From: Streptococcus merionis DSM 19192
GTDB lineage: Bacteria; Bacillota; Bacilli; Lactobacillales; Streptococcaceae
Length of the DNA stretch: 58,829 bases
Direction of reading: 5' to 3'
Assembly: GCF_000380085.1 (NCBI RefSeq)
Contig: NZ_KB904545.1
Span: forward strand, 1-58,829
This document shows, one piece after another, positions 50,308 through 58,829 of this stretch (the stretch's first letter is position 1; every line of letters starts with the position of its first letter). Made by a program: the position numbers and the translations under genes. Below the pieces are notes generated by a model, which was given only the letters and a program-made list of their open reading frames with translations, was not told the DNA's origin and ran no database searches.

Positions 50308-51525
50308 TCACACTCTCCCCAAATAGCATAATACTGCGACAATTGCAGCTTCTGTGCCTGTTCTGAGGGTGGGTTGGATAGCGGGTGCGAATTTTGGATT
50401 GTGGTTGGCGTGGGTTTCTTGGTCTTCTGTGAAGCCTCCAAATCCCCAGTAGAGGTAAGGAATCCCTAGGGCACGTGGTATGTAGGAAAAATCTTCTGAA
50501 GCAGTCATGGGGTGATAGGTCGCTACTCGTTCTTTACCTAGATGAGTCTCAAATGCCTCAGTCACCTCAGCTGTAATGTTAGGGTCGTTATCTGTCGAAG
50601 GATAACGGTCAAAGATTTTAATCTCAGGTTCTTTGGTGCAACCTCCTGCCTCACATTCCGCATGGACAATCCGCTTAATGCTGTCAATGACTTGCTGCTG
50701 AATTGTTTCATCATACGTTCTGATATTGACTAGTAAGGTTGCTGTATCTGGGATAATATTGGCTTTCAAGCCTGCCTGAAAACTGCCAACAGATACTACT
50801 GCAAATTGAAACGGGTCGATTTCGCGGGAAACAATGGTCTGTAGTTTCATAACGATGGAGGAGCCGATGACAATTGGATCCAAGCTCAAATGCGGCATGG
50901 AACCATGTGATCCTCGGCCATAAATCGTGATTTTAAGTGATGCGGCGCTGGACAAAAATGGACCAGATAGAGTCCCGACTTTTCCTGCCACAGGCTCTGT
51001 CAGGACATGCTGACCTAAAGCCACTTCTGGGTGTGGGATTTTCTCAAATAGGCCATCCGCTATCATGGCTTTGGCACCAGCAGCCAATTCTTCACCTGGT
51101 TGAAAGAGGGCAATATAAGTTCCCTGCCATTCGTCTAGGTGCGTAGCTATAGCCCAGGCTGCTCCTAGTCCTGCTACGATGTGAACATCATGACCACAGG
51201 CATGCATGACTGGAACGGTGTTGCCAGTTAAGTCTTCCATCGTAACTTCTGAAGCATATTCCAGACCCGTTTCTTCTTTAATTGGTAATCCATCCATATC
51301 CGCACGAAAAAGGACTGTTGGCCCCTCTCCATTTTTCAAGACACCGACCACCCCACCACCAATCATCTGTGTTTCATAGCCATAGTCCTGTAAAATATGA
51401 AAAATAAACTGCGTCGTTTGCTTTTCTTGCATGGATAATTCTGGATGACGATGAAGATGCTTGTAAGTCTCCTCCTGCCATTTTTGAATGTTATCTAATG
51501 ATGCTAATATGTGTTGAACTGACAT
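50308..51525 (-). CDS. M20D-family amidohydrolase
   Basis: 405-aa zinc amidohydrolase of the M20D (IAA-amino-acid hydrolase, N-acyl-aminoacylase) family. The metal-binding HACGHDVH motif near 110 includes the family's Cys ligand, followed by the catalytic FQPGEE (near 143) and MTASEDFS near 354. A lid/dimerisation domain lies at about 190-305. AGGAGGGA precedes the ATG. No signal peptide, so cytosolic. It is a monocistronic gene facing veg; substrate unknown. Confidence 0.88.
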   Translation of the reverse strand: MSVQHILASLDNIQKWQEETYKHLHRHPELSMQEKQTTQFIFHILQDYGYETQMIGGGVVGVLKNGEGPTVLFRADMDGLPIKEETGLEYASEVTMEDLTGNTVPVMHACGHDVHIVAGLGAAWAIATHLDEWQGTYIALFQPGEELAAGAKAMIADGLFEKIPHPEVALGQHVLTEPVAGKVGTLSGPFLSSAASLKITIYGRGSHGSMPHLSLDPIVIGSSIVMKLQTIVSREIDPFQFAVVSVGSFQAGLKANIIPDTATLLVNIRTYDETIQQQVIDSIKRIVHAECEAGGCTKEPEIKIFDRYPSTDNDPNITAEVTEAFETHLGKERVATYHPMTASEDFSYIPRALGIPYLYWGFGGFTEDQETHANHNPKFAPAIQPTLRTGTEAAIVAVLCYLGRV

Positions 51526-51775
51526 CCCTTTCCCTCCTTTACAATATCAATGCCAAACCCTAATCATCTTTAATCTATATAATTAGTATAGCACAATGTC
51601 GTAAGGAAGTGAAAAGGCTGTCTTTTGAGGTTAAGAAAAAGTCTGTTGATGAAGAAAAGTTTTCTGGTTATGAGGGAGCTTGGAGAAGGATATGGCTTAC
51701 ATTAAGGGGGATGCTTTTATACAAAAGGTTAAATGGTACTTTAAAAGATCTACAAGCGAGAACAGGAGAAATTTT

Positions 51776-51964
51776 ATGAGGAAAATCATCGGTTTGGGTG
51801 TTATTGGTCTTTTAGTTGCTTGTGAAAATAATAATATGAATGGTGTTTATCGTGAATTTTATCCAAATTTAGAAGAAACTTGGTATGAAGATATGGATCA
51901 ATTTAACAAATTATCTGTTAGTGCGGAAAAATCGAGAAACGGGCACAGTCACGGGCACAACTGA
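51776..51964 (+). CDS. Small putative lipoprotein with His-rich tail
   Basis: From ATG 51776 (seven bases after AGGAG) a 62-aa protein is encoded: a short lipoprotein signal MRKIIGLGVIGLLVAC with lipobox LVAC, then an acidic, Tyr-rich stretch and a C-terminal HSHGHN. The frame extends 32 codons upstream to 51680 without a ribosome site near that start. It may be complete or the remnant of a longer gene: one frame over, the C-terminal DNA reads TGTVTGTTENE before a stop. No homologue is recognised. Confidence 0.55.
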   Translation: MRKIIGLGVIGLLVACENNNMNGVYREFYPNLEETWYEDMDQFNKLSVSAEKSRNGHSHGHN

Positions 51965-51978
51965 AAATGAGTAGCAAA

Positions 51979-52000
51979 AAAGCCTGATTTGACAGGCTTT
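51979..52000 (-). terminator. Terminator of the 6S RNA/tRNA-Lys unit
   Basis: AAAGCCTG/CAGGCTTT stem with a 6-base loop, followed on the minus strand by a T-run (GGCTTTTTTGC). It lies 19 bases past tRNA-Lys and could also serve the lipoprotein gene from the other side. Confidence 0.85.
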
Positions 52001-52018
52001 CTAGTATAAAATTTCTTA

Positions 52019-52091
52019 TACCCCCTGCAGGGCTCGAACCTGCGACCCATAGATTAAGAGTCTACTGCTCTACCAACTGAGCTAAGGAGGC
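52019..52091 (-). tRNA. tRNA-Lys (anticodon CTT)
   Basis: 73-base minus-strand cloverleaf: acceptor GCCTCCT/AGGGGGT, anticodon loop CTCTTAA giving CTT, T arm GCAGG-TTCGAGC-CCTGC. CCA is not encoded. Only four bases separate its 5' end from the 3' end of the structured RNA called 6S RNA, so both should come from one transcript. Confidence 0.97.
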
Positions 52092-52095
52092 ATAT

Positions 52096-52284
52096 TTGCT
52101 GTATTGGTGCCGGTGATTCACGATTTGTATTGAACCCGCGCGAATTAGCAGGTGGGCGACTCGCTCTAACTTAAGCTGCTTCCGCGTGAAACGGCCTGCA
52201 TGCTGTTAGATGACTTGTGTCTCCCAGATAAATACAAAAATTTGTTCGGTCAACACTGATGTATGAATTCGTACACCACAGCAA
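52096..52284 (-). ncRNA. ssrS: 6S RNA
   Basis: The minus strand here folds as 6S RNA does. There is a closing stem TTGCTGT/ACAGCAA, then GGTG/CACC, GA-TTCA/TGAATC and GTGTTG/CAATAC, an unpaired central part, and a terminal arm closed by TCTAAC/GTTAGA. The 3' GGGTTCAA segment also recalls known 6S RNAs. Size (189 nt) is right, and in Firmicutes 6S RNA genes are often near rarA, which is the next protein gene. A TATAAT box lies just upstream (about 52287-52292). 6S RNA binds sigma-A polymerase in stationary phase. Identified from fold and context, not by a covariance search. Confidence 0.75.
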
Positions 52285-52360
52285 TCATTATATATTATAT
52301 ATTACCACTTTTTTTAAAAATTTCAAGAGAAAATTTTAAAATTAGAAAACGTTAACAAGT

Positions 52361-53653
52361 TTACCCTTTGTCGCCTGCCTTTCTAGCTTGTTTCAACTCT
52401 TGTATTTTTTCTAGAGTTAGAGCGAGGGCTCGCTCGTATTTGCCTGTCTCATTTGGTGTGAAATAACGAGCATTTTTGAGTCTGTCTGGCAGATACTGCT
52501 GGTCAACCCATTTTTCAGGATAGCTATGAGGATAGAGATAGCCGGTGGCATTGCCTAATTCCTTGCTGCCAGAGTAGTGTCCATCACGCAAGTGTCTAGG
52601 AATGGGTAAGGCTCCGTTACTACGAAGATCAGAGATTGCAGCATCCATAGCTGTGTAGGCTGAGTTGGACTTGGGCGAGAGTGCTAGATCGATGACCACA
52701 TTGGCAATCAGAATTCGTGCCTCTGGAAAGCCAATCTTTTGGGCGGCATCAAGGGCTGTCACGGTATGCATCTGAGCTTCTGGATTGGCTAGTCCAATGT
52801 CCTCATAGGCAATGACTGTAAGCCGTCTGGCTAGGCTGGGAAGGTCGCCTGCTTCAATTAGTCTGGCCGCGTAATGCAGACTGGCGTCTACGTCAGACCC
52901 ACGAATGGATTTTTGCAGAGCCGAGAGGACATCGTAATGACCGTCGCCATCTTTATCCATGGTAATATAGGATCTCTGGAGGCTATTTTCCACATCTTCT
53001 AACGTAATGCGAAGGGTACCATCTGAATCGGCTGTAGTGGAAAGTACCGCTAGTTCTAGGGAATTGTAGGCAGAGCGCAAATCACCGTTGGTTGCTGTCG
53101 CGATAAAGTCGAGGGCTTGCGGGGCTATTTCTACATCTAGATCGAAGCCTCTCTCCTTATTGGTTAAAGTCTCTGTCAGCGCTTGCTTGACTTGTTCAAT
53201 GGTCAAGGGTTCGAGCTCAAAAATTTGGACGCGGCTACGAATGGCGGGTGTCACAGAGAAAAAAGGATTTTCGGTAGTAGCACCGATCATGGTGATGAGA
53301 CCGCTCTCTAACAGGGGCAGGAGAAAATCTTGCTTCGTCTTATCTAGTCGGTGAATCTCATCAAGCAGGAGAATGAGCCCACCCGAAAATTTGGCCTCCT
53401 CAGCAATGGCTTGAAGGTCTTTTTTACTGTCAACAGTAGCGTTAAACGTCCGAAAGGCATATTTGGTTGTTCCAGCAATAGCAGCAGCGATGGAGGTCTT
53501 ACCGATTCCTGGAGGCCCGTAGAGGATCATAGAAGACAGACGCTTGGCCTCAACCATGCGGCGAATAATCTTACCAGAGCCGACTAGGTGCTTTTGGCCG
53601 ATGACTTGATCGATGTTTTGGGGGCGCATGCGGAGCGCGAGATTATCAAGCAT
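52361..53653 (-). CDS. rarA: Replication-associated recombination protein RarA/MgsA
   Basis: AAA+ ATPase related to clamp loaders and RuvB, acting at stalled forks. Start at ATG 53653 (430 aa, MLDNLALRMRPQNIDQVIGQ) after GGAGGG; it overlaps the acetyltransferase stop by eight bases. Walker A GPPGIGKTS near 46-54, Walker B LLLLDEIHR near 98, and the C-terminal tetramerisation domain (about 235-420). Confidence 0.95.
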   Translation of the reverse strand: MLDNLALRMRPQNIDQVIGQKHLVGSGKIIRRMVEAKRLSSMILYGPPGIGKTSIAAAIAGTTKYAFRTFNATVDSKKDLQAIAEEAKFSGGLILLLDEIHRLDKTKQDFLLPLLESGLITMIGATTENPFFSVTPAIRSRVQIFELEPLTIEQVKQALTETLTNKERGFDLDVEIAPQALDFIATATNGDLRSAYNSLELAVLSTTADSDGTLRITLEDVENSLQRSYITMDKDGDGHYDVLSALQKSIRGSDVDASLHYAARLIEAGDLPSLARRLTVIAYEDIGLANPEAQMHTVTALDAAQKIGFPEARILIANVVIDLALSPKSNSAYTAMDAAISDLRSNGALPIPRHLRDGHYSGSKELGNATGYLYPHSYPEKWVDQQYLPDRLKNARYFTPNETGKYERALALTLEKIQELKQARKAGDKG

Positions 53654-54137
53654 CTTGACCCTCCAGCCATTTGCCATACATCAAATTGTCGTGGAAAACG
53701 CCATTGATGCGGAGGTTTCCCTCCAGTTTAGCTTCTAATTGAAAGCCCATTTTTTCGTAGAGGGCGATAGCAGAGCTATTACCGGCAGTTACGTGCATGG
53801 AAATCTTGAGAAAGTCCAGTGAATGAGCTAGTTCAAAAAAAGCTAGCAGCAGAGCTTTACCAACACCCTTGCCTTGAGCATTTGGGTGGACGGCAAGTCC
53901 AAAAGTTACGACATGATCGCCCTGTTCAAAGGGATACATGGGATTATAAGACAGCATGCCCAAGACCAGATCGTTTTCAACAGCTATCAGTATGTCTGCT
54001 CTTGAGCCGCGACGCTTCAAAATATCGTCAACCGTCCACTTTTGATCAAAAACAGGGGAGTTATAGGGTGTCCAGATATGATTTTGTAAAGCGAGGACTT
54101 GCTCATAATCTTTTTCAATGATGGTTCGAATTTGCAT
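53646..54137 (-). CDS. GNAT-family N-acetyltransferase
   Basis: 163 aa with a complete GNAT fold: the acetyl-CoA loop VHPNAQGKGVGKALL (about 91-105) and the late motif NSSAIALYEKMGF (about 128-140). It is coupled to rarA by an 8-base overlap. The substrate (protein N-terminus, amine or drug) cannot be assigned. Confidence 0.85.
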   Translation of the reverse strand: MQIRTIIEKDYEQVLALQNHIWTPYNSPVFDQKWTVDDILKRRGSRADILIAVENDLVLGMLSYNPMYPFEQGDHVVTFGLAVHPNAQGKGVGKALLLAFFELAHSLDFLKISMHVTAGNSSAIALYEKMGFQLEAKLEGNLRINGVFHDNLMYGKWLEGQDA

Positions 54138-54502
54138 GAGACCTCCTTAAGACAAGTCAAATAAGAGTGAGTGTTTAAGTTCATTATATCACGATTGCCT
54201 CCTTTTACGCTGATTAACAAAATCAGAAACAGGACAAACGCATGAAAAACATTCTTTAGTAAAGTCGTATAGAAGACATGTTTACATTTAGGCACTCTTT
54301 TTGAGCCATTTTACTGCTGATATTAGGATAAATGAGGGTAAATTGATAATATAATATAATTGCTCCGTAACATTAATTTAATCTTTTTTCATCAAATTAC
54401 AATATAAAAGTATTCAAATATTGCTTTTTTTGACAATATGTGTTAATCTGAAGTATCAGTTATTGTTTAAAAATCTATTTAGGAAAGGAGGAAGATACAA
54501 AA
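54138..54502. other. AT-rich intergenic region upstream of the thioredoxin gene
   Basis: No gene is visible. A perfect -35 TTGACA (54430-54435) lies 70 bases upstream of the thioredoxin start, but the -10 (TATCAG, 54454-54459, 18-base spacer) is weak. The stretch 54330-54420 is extremely AT-rich. The promoter is likely activator-dependent if used. Confidence 0.4.
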
Positions 54503-55087
54503 GTGATTAAATCAAAGCGGTGGCTTTTGGCTGCTGCTATGCTGACAGTCTTGGGAGCGCTTTTTTTTCTGGTTAAGCAAGAGACCGTAAAGCTTGATGC
54601 AGAAAATATATTTGCTAAGTCAGAAGAAAATAGCGAGACGCTTAATCGTGCTTTAAAGATGTTGGGTCAAGAGATGCCAAATTTCACAATGTTGACACCT
54701 GACCAGAAAGAAGTATCAATTGATTCGTTCACTGACAAGCCTATTTTACTTATTGAGTGGGCTTCTTGGTGTCCTTATTGTCAGGAACAACTTCCTGTCA
54801 TTCAGGAAGTTTTTGATGAGCTAGGTTCTCAAATTCATTTTGTAGCGTTAAATGTTACAGATGGTAGAGAAGAGACACAGGCAACAGCTCAAAAATATTA
54901 CTTAGAAGAAGGGTTCACCTTTCCATATTATTTAGATATTAATTCAAAAGTCGCTGATCAACTACAAGTTGAAACCATTCCTACTCTTTACATAGTAGAC
55001 AAAACGAAAAAAATTAAAAGAATTTTTGTTGACCACCAATCAAAAGATCAATTAACCAAAGAACTAAAAACGGTTCTGAAGGAGTAG
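54503..55087 (+). CDS. Membrane-anchored thioredoxin-fold protein (TlpA/SdbA-like)
   Basis: 194 aa from GTG 54503 after AAAGGAGG. An uncleaved signal-anchor (about 7-24, no lipobox Cys) places a TlpA/AhpC-type thioredoxin domain (about 55-192) outside the cell; active site WCPYC has Cys90 and Cys93, and the cis-Pro loop ETIPTLYIV is near 165. Such proteins reduce, or in Streptococcus gordonii (SdbA) form, disulfides in exported proteins. It lies 128 bases upstream of a large adhesin with two cysteines on the same strand, a likely client. Confidence 0.82.
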   Translation: MIKSKRWLLAAAMLTVLGALFFLVKQETVKLDAENIFAKSEENSETLNRALKMLGQEMPNFTMLTPDQKEVSIDSFTDKPILLIEWASWCPYCQEQLPVIQEVFDELGSQIHFVALNVTDGREETQATAQKYYLEEGFTFPYYLDINSKVADQLQVETIPTLYIVDKTKKIKRIFVDHQSKDQLTKELKTVLKE

Positions 55088-55215
55088 ATCGAATAGTCAT
55101 TTAGTGTAGCTTTAGATTAATAACTGATACGATACCCGAATGAGAAAGACATGAAGAAGTAAACACACAAGAATGACTGCCGACAATAGTGTCAATGAAT
55201 AGAAGGAGAACGAAA

Positions 55216-58200
55216 GTGAAAGAAAAACTGCGTAAGCTATGGGTGAGTCTTGCAACTCTCTTTGTAGTCTTACCAAGCGCGACAAGTGTCTTAGCAACAA
55301 CCGTTAACCCGACAACAGTGCCTGGGGAGCCTAAAATTAGTCGTGAGGGCTGTAAACGTGTTATTGAAAAGACAGAGAAGGTAGAATGGAAATTACCTCG
55401 TCAACCAATTGATTTGGTGATTCTGCAGGATGCCTCTGGTTCGTTTAGCGACACTATTGGTAGTGTAAAAAAAGCTTTGGTAGATTTAACAACGCCTACG
55501 ACACTGGAAAAATACGATGAGAAGAATCCTCGTCTTGTTTTCACTAATGATGCAAAGACAACAGACAGAGTGTTTGTTTCATCATATCAGGGTGTTAATA
55601 ATGTTAAATATTATTCATCAAATAGGACTCGCGATTTTGCAAAAGAAGAACGTCGTGTGTCATACGCTTCGCAAGGTTGGCCTGGTTACAAGTATGAAAA
55701 CTCTGGCTTATTGACAAATCAGTCCCAAGTGCACAGCTTTATTAATAAGATCAGTGTTGGTGGTGGTACACCGACAGTTCCGGCTATTGATGATGTCCTT
55801 AAAGACTATGAGACCGCTAAGTTAAAAGGTGGTGGTATGGCCAACAACCGTAAGACAGTGTTCCTTTTAGTCACAGACGGGGTTGCTAATGCCTATAGGG
55901 ATAGCTCTGATAACAAGGTCTACGTTGATGTAAGTAATAAGAGATTGAACAGTTCCGGCTATTCAGCCAATAATTTTTATGAAGGTGCTCAAGATTACCT
56001 TACAAGATCTAAAGAGTTAAAAGCCGCTGGTGATAGAATTAAGAAAGCCATTGGGAGTACTGGGACAGTAGTTGTTGGTTTCTGGGAAGATGTTAACAGT
56101 CAGAAAGGGCAATATAAAAACGGTGCTTATGAGTCAAAAGGTCTTGATCCAAATGATTCACGCTCTGTTCAAAGTATTTTCCATGAAGCTCTTAAAACTG
56201 TTGCATCACCAGATAAAGAGGTCAACGGAGCCAAAGCTTCCTTCTATGTCAATGAGCAATCAGATGCTAAACGTTTTTCGGATAGGATCTTAAAAGCTGT
56301 AACAGCAGCTTTAGTGAAGGAGAATGTTGAAGGTCAGTTTACAGTTACAGACGGTTACTCTGTAGATGCGGTCCGTATCAATGGGAAGACTGTTGTAGAC
56401 AAAGTTACTGATGAGAAGACACAAGTTCTTGGTAAGGTAACACAAGATGGTAACAAAGTCACTATCTCAGTTCCTGAAAGTATCTTTAATCCAGGTGATA
56501 ATAAGTTTGATTACGACTTAGGTCGTGTAACAACTTCTGAAAATGTTGATGAAGATGATGAACAAGATCCTGCAGATGACTATAAGCCATCAAAAGAGAA
56601 GATTGAAGTTCCTCAATTAACAGGTAAATTTAAGGTTGGTGATTATGAATCAGCTGAAATTGGTGGTAAGGAACCAACAACTGTTGAAGTTGAAGAAATC
56701 AAATACTGTTACCCAAGTGCTACCAAGAAGATTGCAGACAATGATGCTGGCAATGATGCCGGTCAGGTTGAAGATCCGCTTGCCCTTTCTAAAAAGCCAG
56801 CCTATGCAGCTAACTTAACAACTGCTGAAGAAGGCTTTACCTATACAGTTAATTATCGCTTTAACAACTCCCCTTATGAGTGGAAAGAAAACGCCATGTT
56901 GGTGGATCCACTTGATTACCGCTTGGAAGTTGTTTCAGCTAACGTAGAAGACCTTTCAGGTTTAGGCCTCAACTACAAGGTTGAACAAACCACACAGAAA
57001 GATGCTTCTGGAAATGATCGAACAGTCCTCTACGCTCAGATTCCTAAAGCTCCTGGAGCTAAACCAGAAGAAGATAAAGGTTCTTATGATGGCTTAGTCT
57101 TCAAACAGGCACGTCTCATCGTCAAAGCTAAATTCAAAGAAGAGTTCCAGAAGCAAGGAACAGCGGACTATACTAAACTTCTTCAAGATAGTTCTGGATA
57201 TGGTACAGCTAACCAAGCATCAATCATGTGGAATGGTGGTGAAACACCAAATGAAGCAGAGCATGCTGCAGATCCTGCTAATAATAAAAAGAGCAGTATC
57301 CGTCGTTCCAACGCTGTCTATGTGAAACCGCCAGTTAAGACTGAAATTAAAAAAGCGGTTAACCAAAAGGAACATGAAGATCTAAAAACATCAGATGAAG
57401 AATTTACCTATACCGTAACTTCTCCATGGCCTGGACCAGTACAATCATTCAAGCTTGAAGATAAGGTTGTTCCAGAGCTTGAGATCATTCCTAACAGTGC
57501 TACTGTGACTATTGGTAAGAACGATTACACTAGACAAGGTGCAACTGCTAAAGTTGAAGGTAATACGGTAACAGTTGACCTCAATAATGCTGAGACTATT
57601 AAAACGATTAACCGTCTTGTTCTTCGTCGAGACAAAAAAGGTGAGCAACAAGATATCGTTTTAACCTTTAAAGCTAAGATTCGTGACGGTGCAGATGTCA
57701 GCAAGTACATGAAGAATGGTGCTATCCGAGTTCCTAACACGGCTGATGTTATCTTGAACGGCGATGACCCGATTACTTCTAATGAAGTCACTGTAACGCC
57801 TCCAAAACCAAATGAGCCAGAAGTCACTAAGAAAATCAATGAAACACTTGATACTCTGACAACATTTGAAAACCTTCCTTATACTTACAACATTTTAACA
57901 ACAATTCCAAACGACATGGCTTCTTATAAGAAGTTTGTGATTACTGATACACTCGATGATCGTCTGGAAGTTGCTGGTGAAGTAACCATTAAGGATAAAG
58001 CTGTTGCAGAATTCTTTACTATTGCAGTAGAAGGACAAAAAGTAACGGCTACCGTTAAGGAAGGCAAATTTGCAGATGTTGCTAAACTATCTCAAGTTGA
58101 GTTAATTATTCCTGCCAAAGTTAAAGCTGGGGTCACTAGCGCTACTATCGAAAATAAAGCTTCAATTGACTTTACAAATGTTAAGGGCGAAGACAAGCAA

Positions 58201-58829
58201 AAGGAAACCGATCCAGTAACTGTTACGACACCAGATCCATCTAAGAAGATCAACAAAACAGAAGATCACTTAGACATTAATAATGAATCACGTTACACTT
58301 ACAACATTAAAGTAAGCTTGCCAACGGATATCGTTGATTACAAAGAATTTGTTATCTCTGATGAACTAGATGAAAAATTATCAGTATTCCCTGGTGAAAC
58401 ACCATCTATCACAGGTGCTGCAGCTGATTTCTTCGATGTTAAAGTTGAAGGACAAAAAGTAACAGCAACTATGAAGAACTTTGCAGGTGCTAAAGATTTA
58501 GCCGGTAAAGAAGTTGAATTAGTCATACCAGCTCAAATCAATAAGGGAGTGACAACGCCGCTGATTCCAAACACGGCTAAGATTGATTTCACCAATAAAG
58601 CTGATCAATCAGGTGACAAGGAAACTAAGCCAGTAACGGTAACGCCTCCAGGGGAAGAGCCAACAGTAACCAAGAAGATTAACAAGTCTCTTGAACACTT
58701 GGACACACTTCAAGAAGTGGATTACAACTATAACATTGTAACGAAACTTCCAAGTGACATCACTAGCTACAAGTCTTATGTGATTACAGATACGCTTGAT
58801 AAAGACTTGGCTATCCAAGGCACACCAAT
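55216..58829 (+). CDS. VWA-domain adhesin with isopeptide repeats (3' end outside window)
   Basis: GTG at 55216 follows AGAAGGAGA; 1204 codons are open to the window edge. There is a signal peptide (about 1-27), then a von Willebrand A domain from about 65 with MIDAS residues DASGS (72-76), Thr185 and Asp221. Next come domains to about 860, and homologous modules whose VTKKIN-like starts lie at residues 872, 1010 and 1153. Each has a YTYNI strand, a VITDxLD acid motif and a late Asn (for example IPNTA) expected for Lys-Asn isopeptide bonds (fimbrial isopeptide D2 type). The only visible cysteines, 46 and 498, flank the VWA part. A sortase LPXTG end is expected beyond the window. Confidence 0.85.
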   Translation, partial: MKEKLRKLWVSLATLFVVLPSATSVLATTVNPTTVPGEPKISREGCKRVIEKTEKVEWKLPRQPIDLVILQDASGSFSDTIGSVKKALVDLTTPTTLEKYDEKNPRLVFTNDAKTTDRVFVSSYQGVNNVKYYSSNRTRDFAKEERRVSYASQGWPGYKYENSGLLTNQSQVHSFINKISVGGGTPTVPAIDDVLKDYETAKLKGGGMANNRKTVFLLVTDGVANAYRDSSDNKVYVDVSNKRLNSSGYSANNFYEGAQDYLTRSKELKAAGDRIKKAIGSTGTVVVGFWEDVNSQKGQYKNGAYESKGLDPNDSRSVQSIFHEALKTVASPDKEVNGAKASFYVNEQSDAKRFSDRILKAVTAALVKENVEGQFTVTDGYSVDAVRINGKTVVDKVTDEKTQVLGKVTQDGNKVTISVPESIFNPGDNKFDYDLGRVTTSENVDEDDEQDPADDYKPSKEKIEVPQLTGKFKVGDYESAEIGGKEPTTVEVEEIKYCYPSATKKIADNDAGNDAGQVEDPLALSKKPAYAANLTTAEEGFTYTVNYRFNNSPYEWKENAMLVDPLDYRLEVVSANVEDLSGLGLNYKVEQTTQKDASGNDRTVLYAQIPKAPGAKPEEDKGSYDGLVFKQARLIVKAKFKEEFQKQGTADYTKLLQDSSGYGTANQASIMWNGGETPNEAEHAADPANNKKSSIRRSNAVYVKPPVKTEIKKAVNQKEHEDLKTSDEEFTYTVTSPWPGPVQSFKLEDKVVPELEIIPNSATVTIGKNDYTRQGATAKVEGNTVTVDLNNAETIKTINRLVLRRDKKGEQQDIVLTFKAKIRDGADVSKYMKNGAIRVPNTADVILNGDDPITSNEVTVTPPKPNEPEVTKKINETLDTLTTFENLPYTYNILTTIPNDMASYKKFVITDTLDDRLEVAGEVTIKDKAVAEFFTIAVEGQKVTATVKEGKFADVAKLSQVELIIPAKVKAGVTSATIENKASIDFTNVKGEDKQKETDPVTVTTPDPSKKINKTEDHLDINNESRYTYNIKVSLPTDIVDYKEFVISDELDEKLSVFPGETPSITGAAADFFDVKVEGQKVTATMKNFAGAKDLAGKEVELVIPAQINKGVTTPLIPNTAKIDFTNKADQSGDKETKPVTVTPPGEEPTVTKKINKSLEHLDTLQEVDYNYNIVTKLPSDITSYKSYVITDTLDKDLAIQGTP

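Noticed and set aside
52185..52201. parS-like half site (CGCGTGAAAC)
   Set aside because: Five mismatches to parS, and it lies in the terminal arm of the 6S RNA.

Overview
The window is ori-proximal chromosome of a low-GC Gram-positive coccus and is almost certainly Streptococcus. The gene order ftsH-hpt-tilS-serine hydrolase-divIC-rqcP-mfd-pth-ychF-DUF951-dnaN-dnaA-parB-htrA-rlmH (read here right to left), followed by trpS, guaB, recF, paired M16 proteins, rodZ-pgsA-ecfA1A2T and, further on, gdpP-rplI-dnaB, is the arrangement seen around the streptococcal replication origin. The species cannot be named safely from sequence alone.

Left arm (1-19.4 kb): nearly all genes are on the minus strand, moving away from dnaA. 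The left edge holds a strong rRNA-type promoter firing out of the window. Next come a cell-wall, tRNA-modification and ribosome-rescue block (ftsH to rqcP), the repair helicase mfd with pth, and a 530-bp intergenic region rich in palindromes. After ychF there are two membrane-anchored XRE regulators flanking a decayed RDD-family gene. The origin is bipartite, with DnaA boxes on both sides of dnaA. parB, htrA (with a CiaR-type promoter) and rlmH close this arm.

Right arm (19.4-52 kb): most housekeeping genes are on the plus strand, the leading strand of the opposite replichore. They cover tRNA cluster Glu/Asn/Arg (minus), a YfhO-type membrane glycosyltransferase, an ABC-F protein with a degenerate second ATP site, trpS, guaB, recF, envelope genes (rodZ, pgsA, a secreted LysM protein with a WalR-like box), the ECF vitamin-transport energizing module, serine dehydratase, the two tRNA wobble-uridine enzymes mnmA and mnmG, c-di-AMP phosphodiesterase gdpP, rplI, dnaB and veg. 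Two parS-like sites sit near parB, one of them inside ecfA1.

Right end (49.5-58.8 kb): accessory in character. It has a 790-bp repeat-filled gap, an M20 amidohydrolase, a tiny His-tailed lipoprotein, a structured RNA that I call 6S RNA directly abutting tRNA-Lys, rarA with an acetyltransferase, an extracytoplasmic thioredoxin-like protein, and the first 1204 codons of a large VWA/isopeptide-repeat surface adhesin that runs off the window. The thioredoxin next to an adhesin with exactly two visible cysteines suggests an exported disulfide-forming pair.

Several dispersed intergenic repeat families, built of nested inverted repeats, occur at gene 3' ends at about 10.5, 20.4, 28.8 and 50 kb. No insertion sequence, prophage or CRISPR array was seen.
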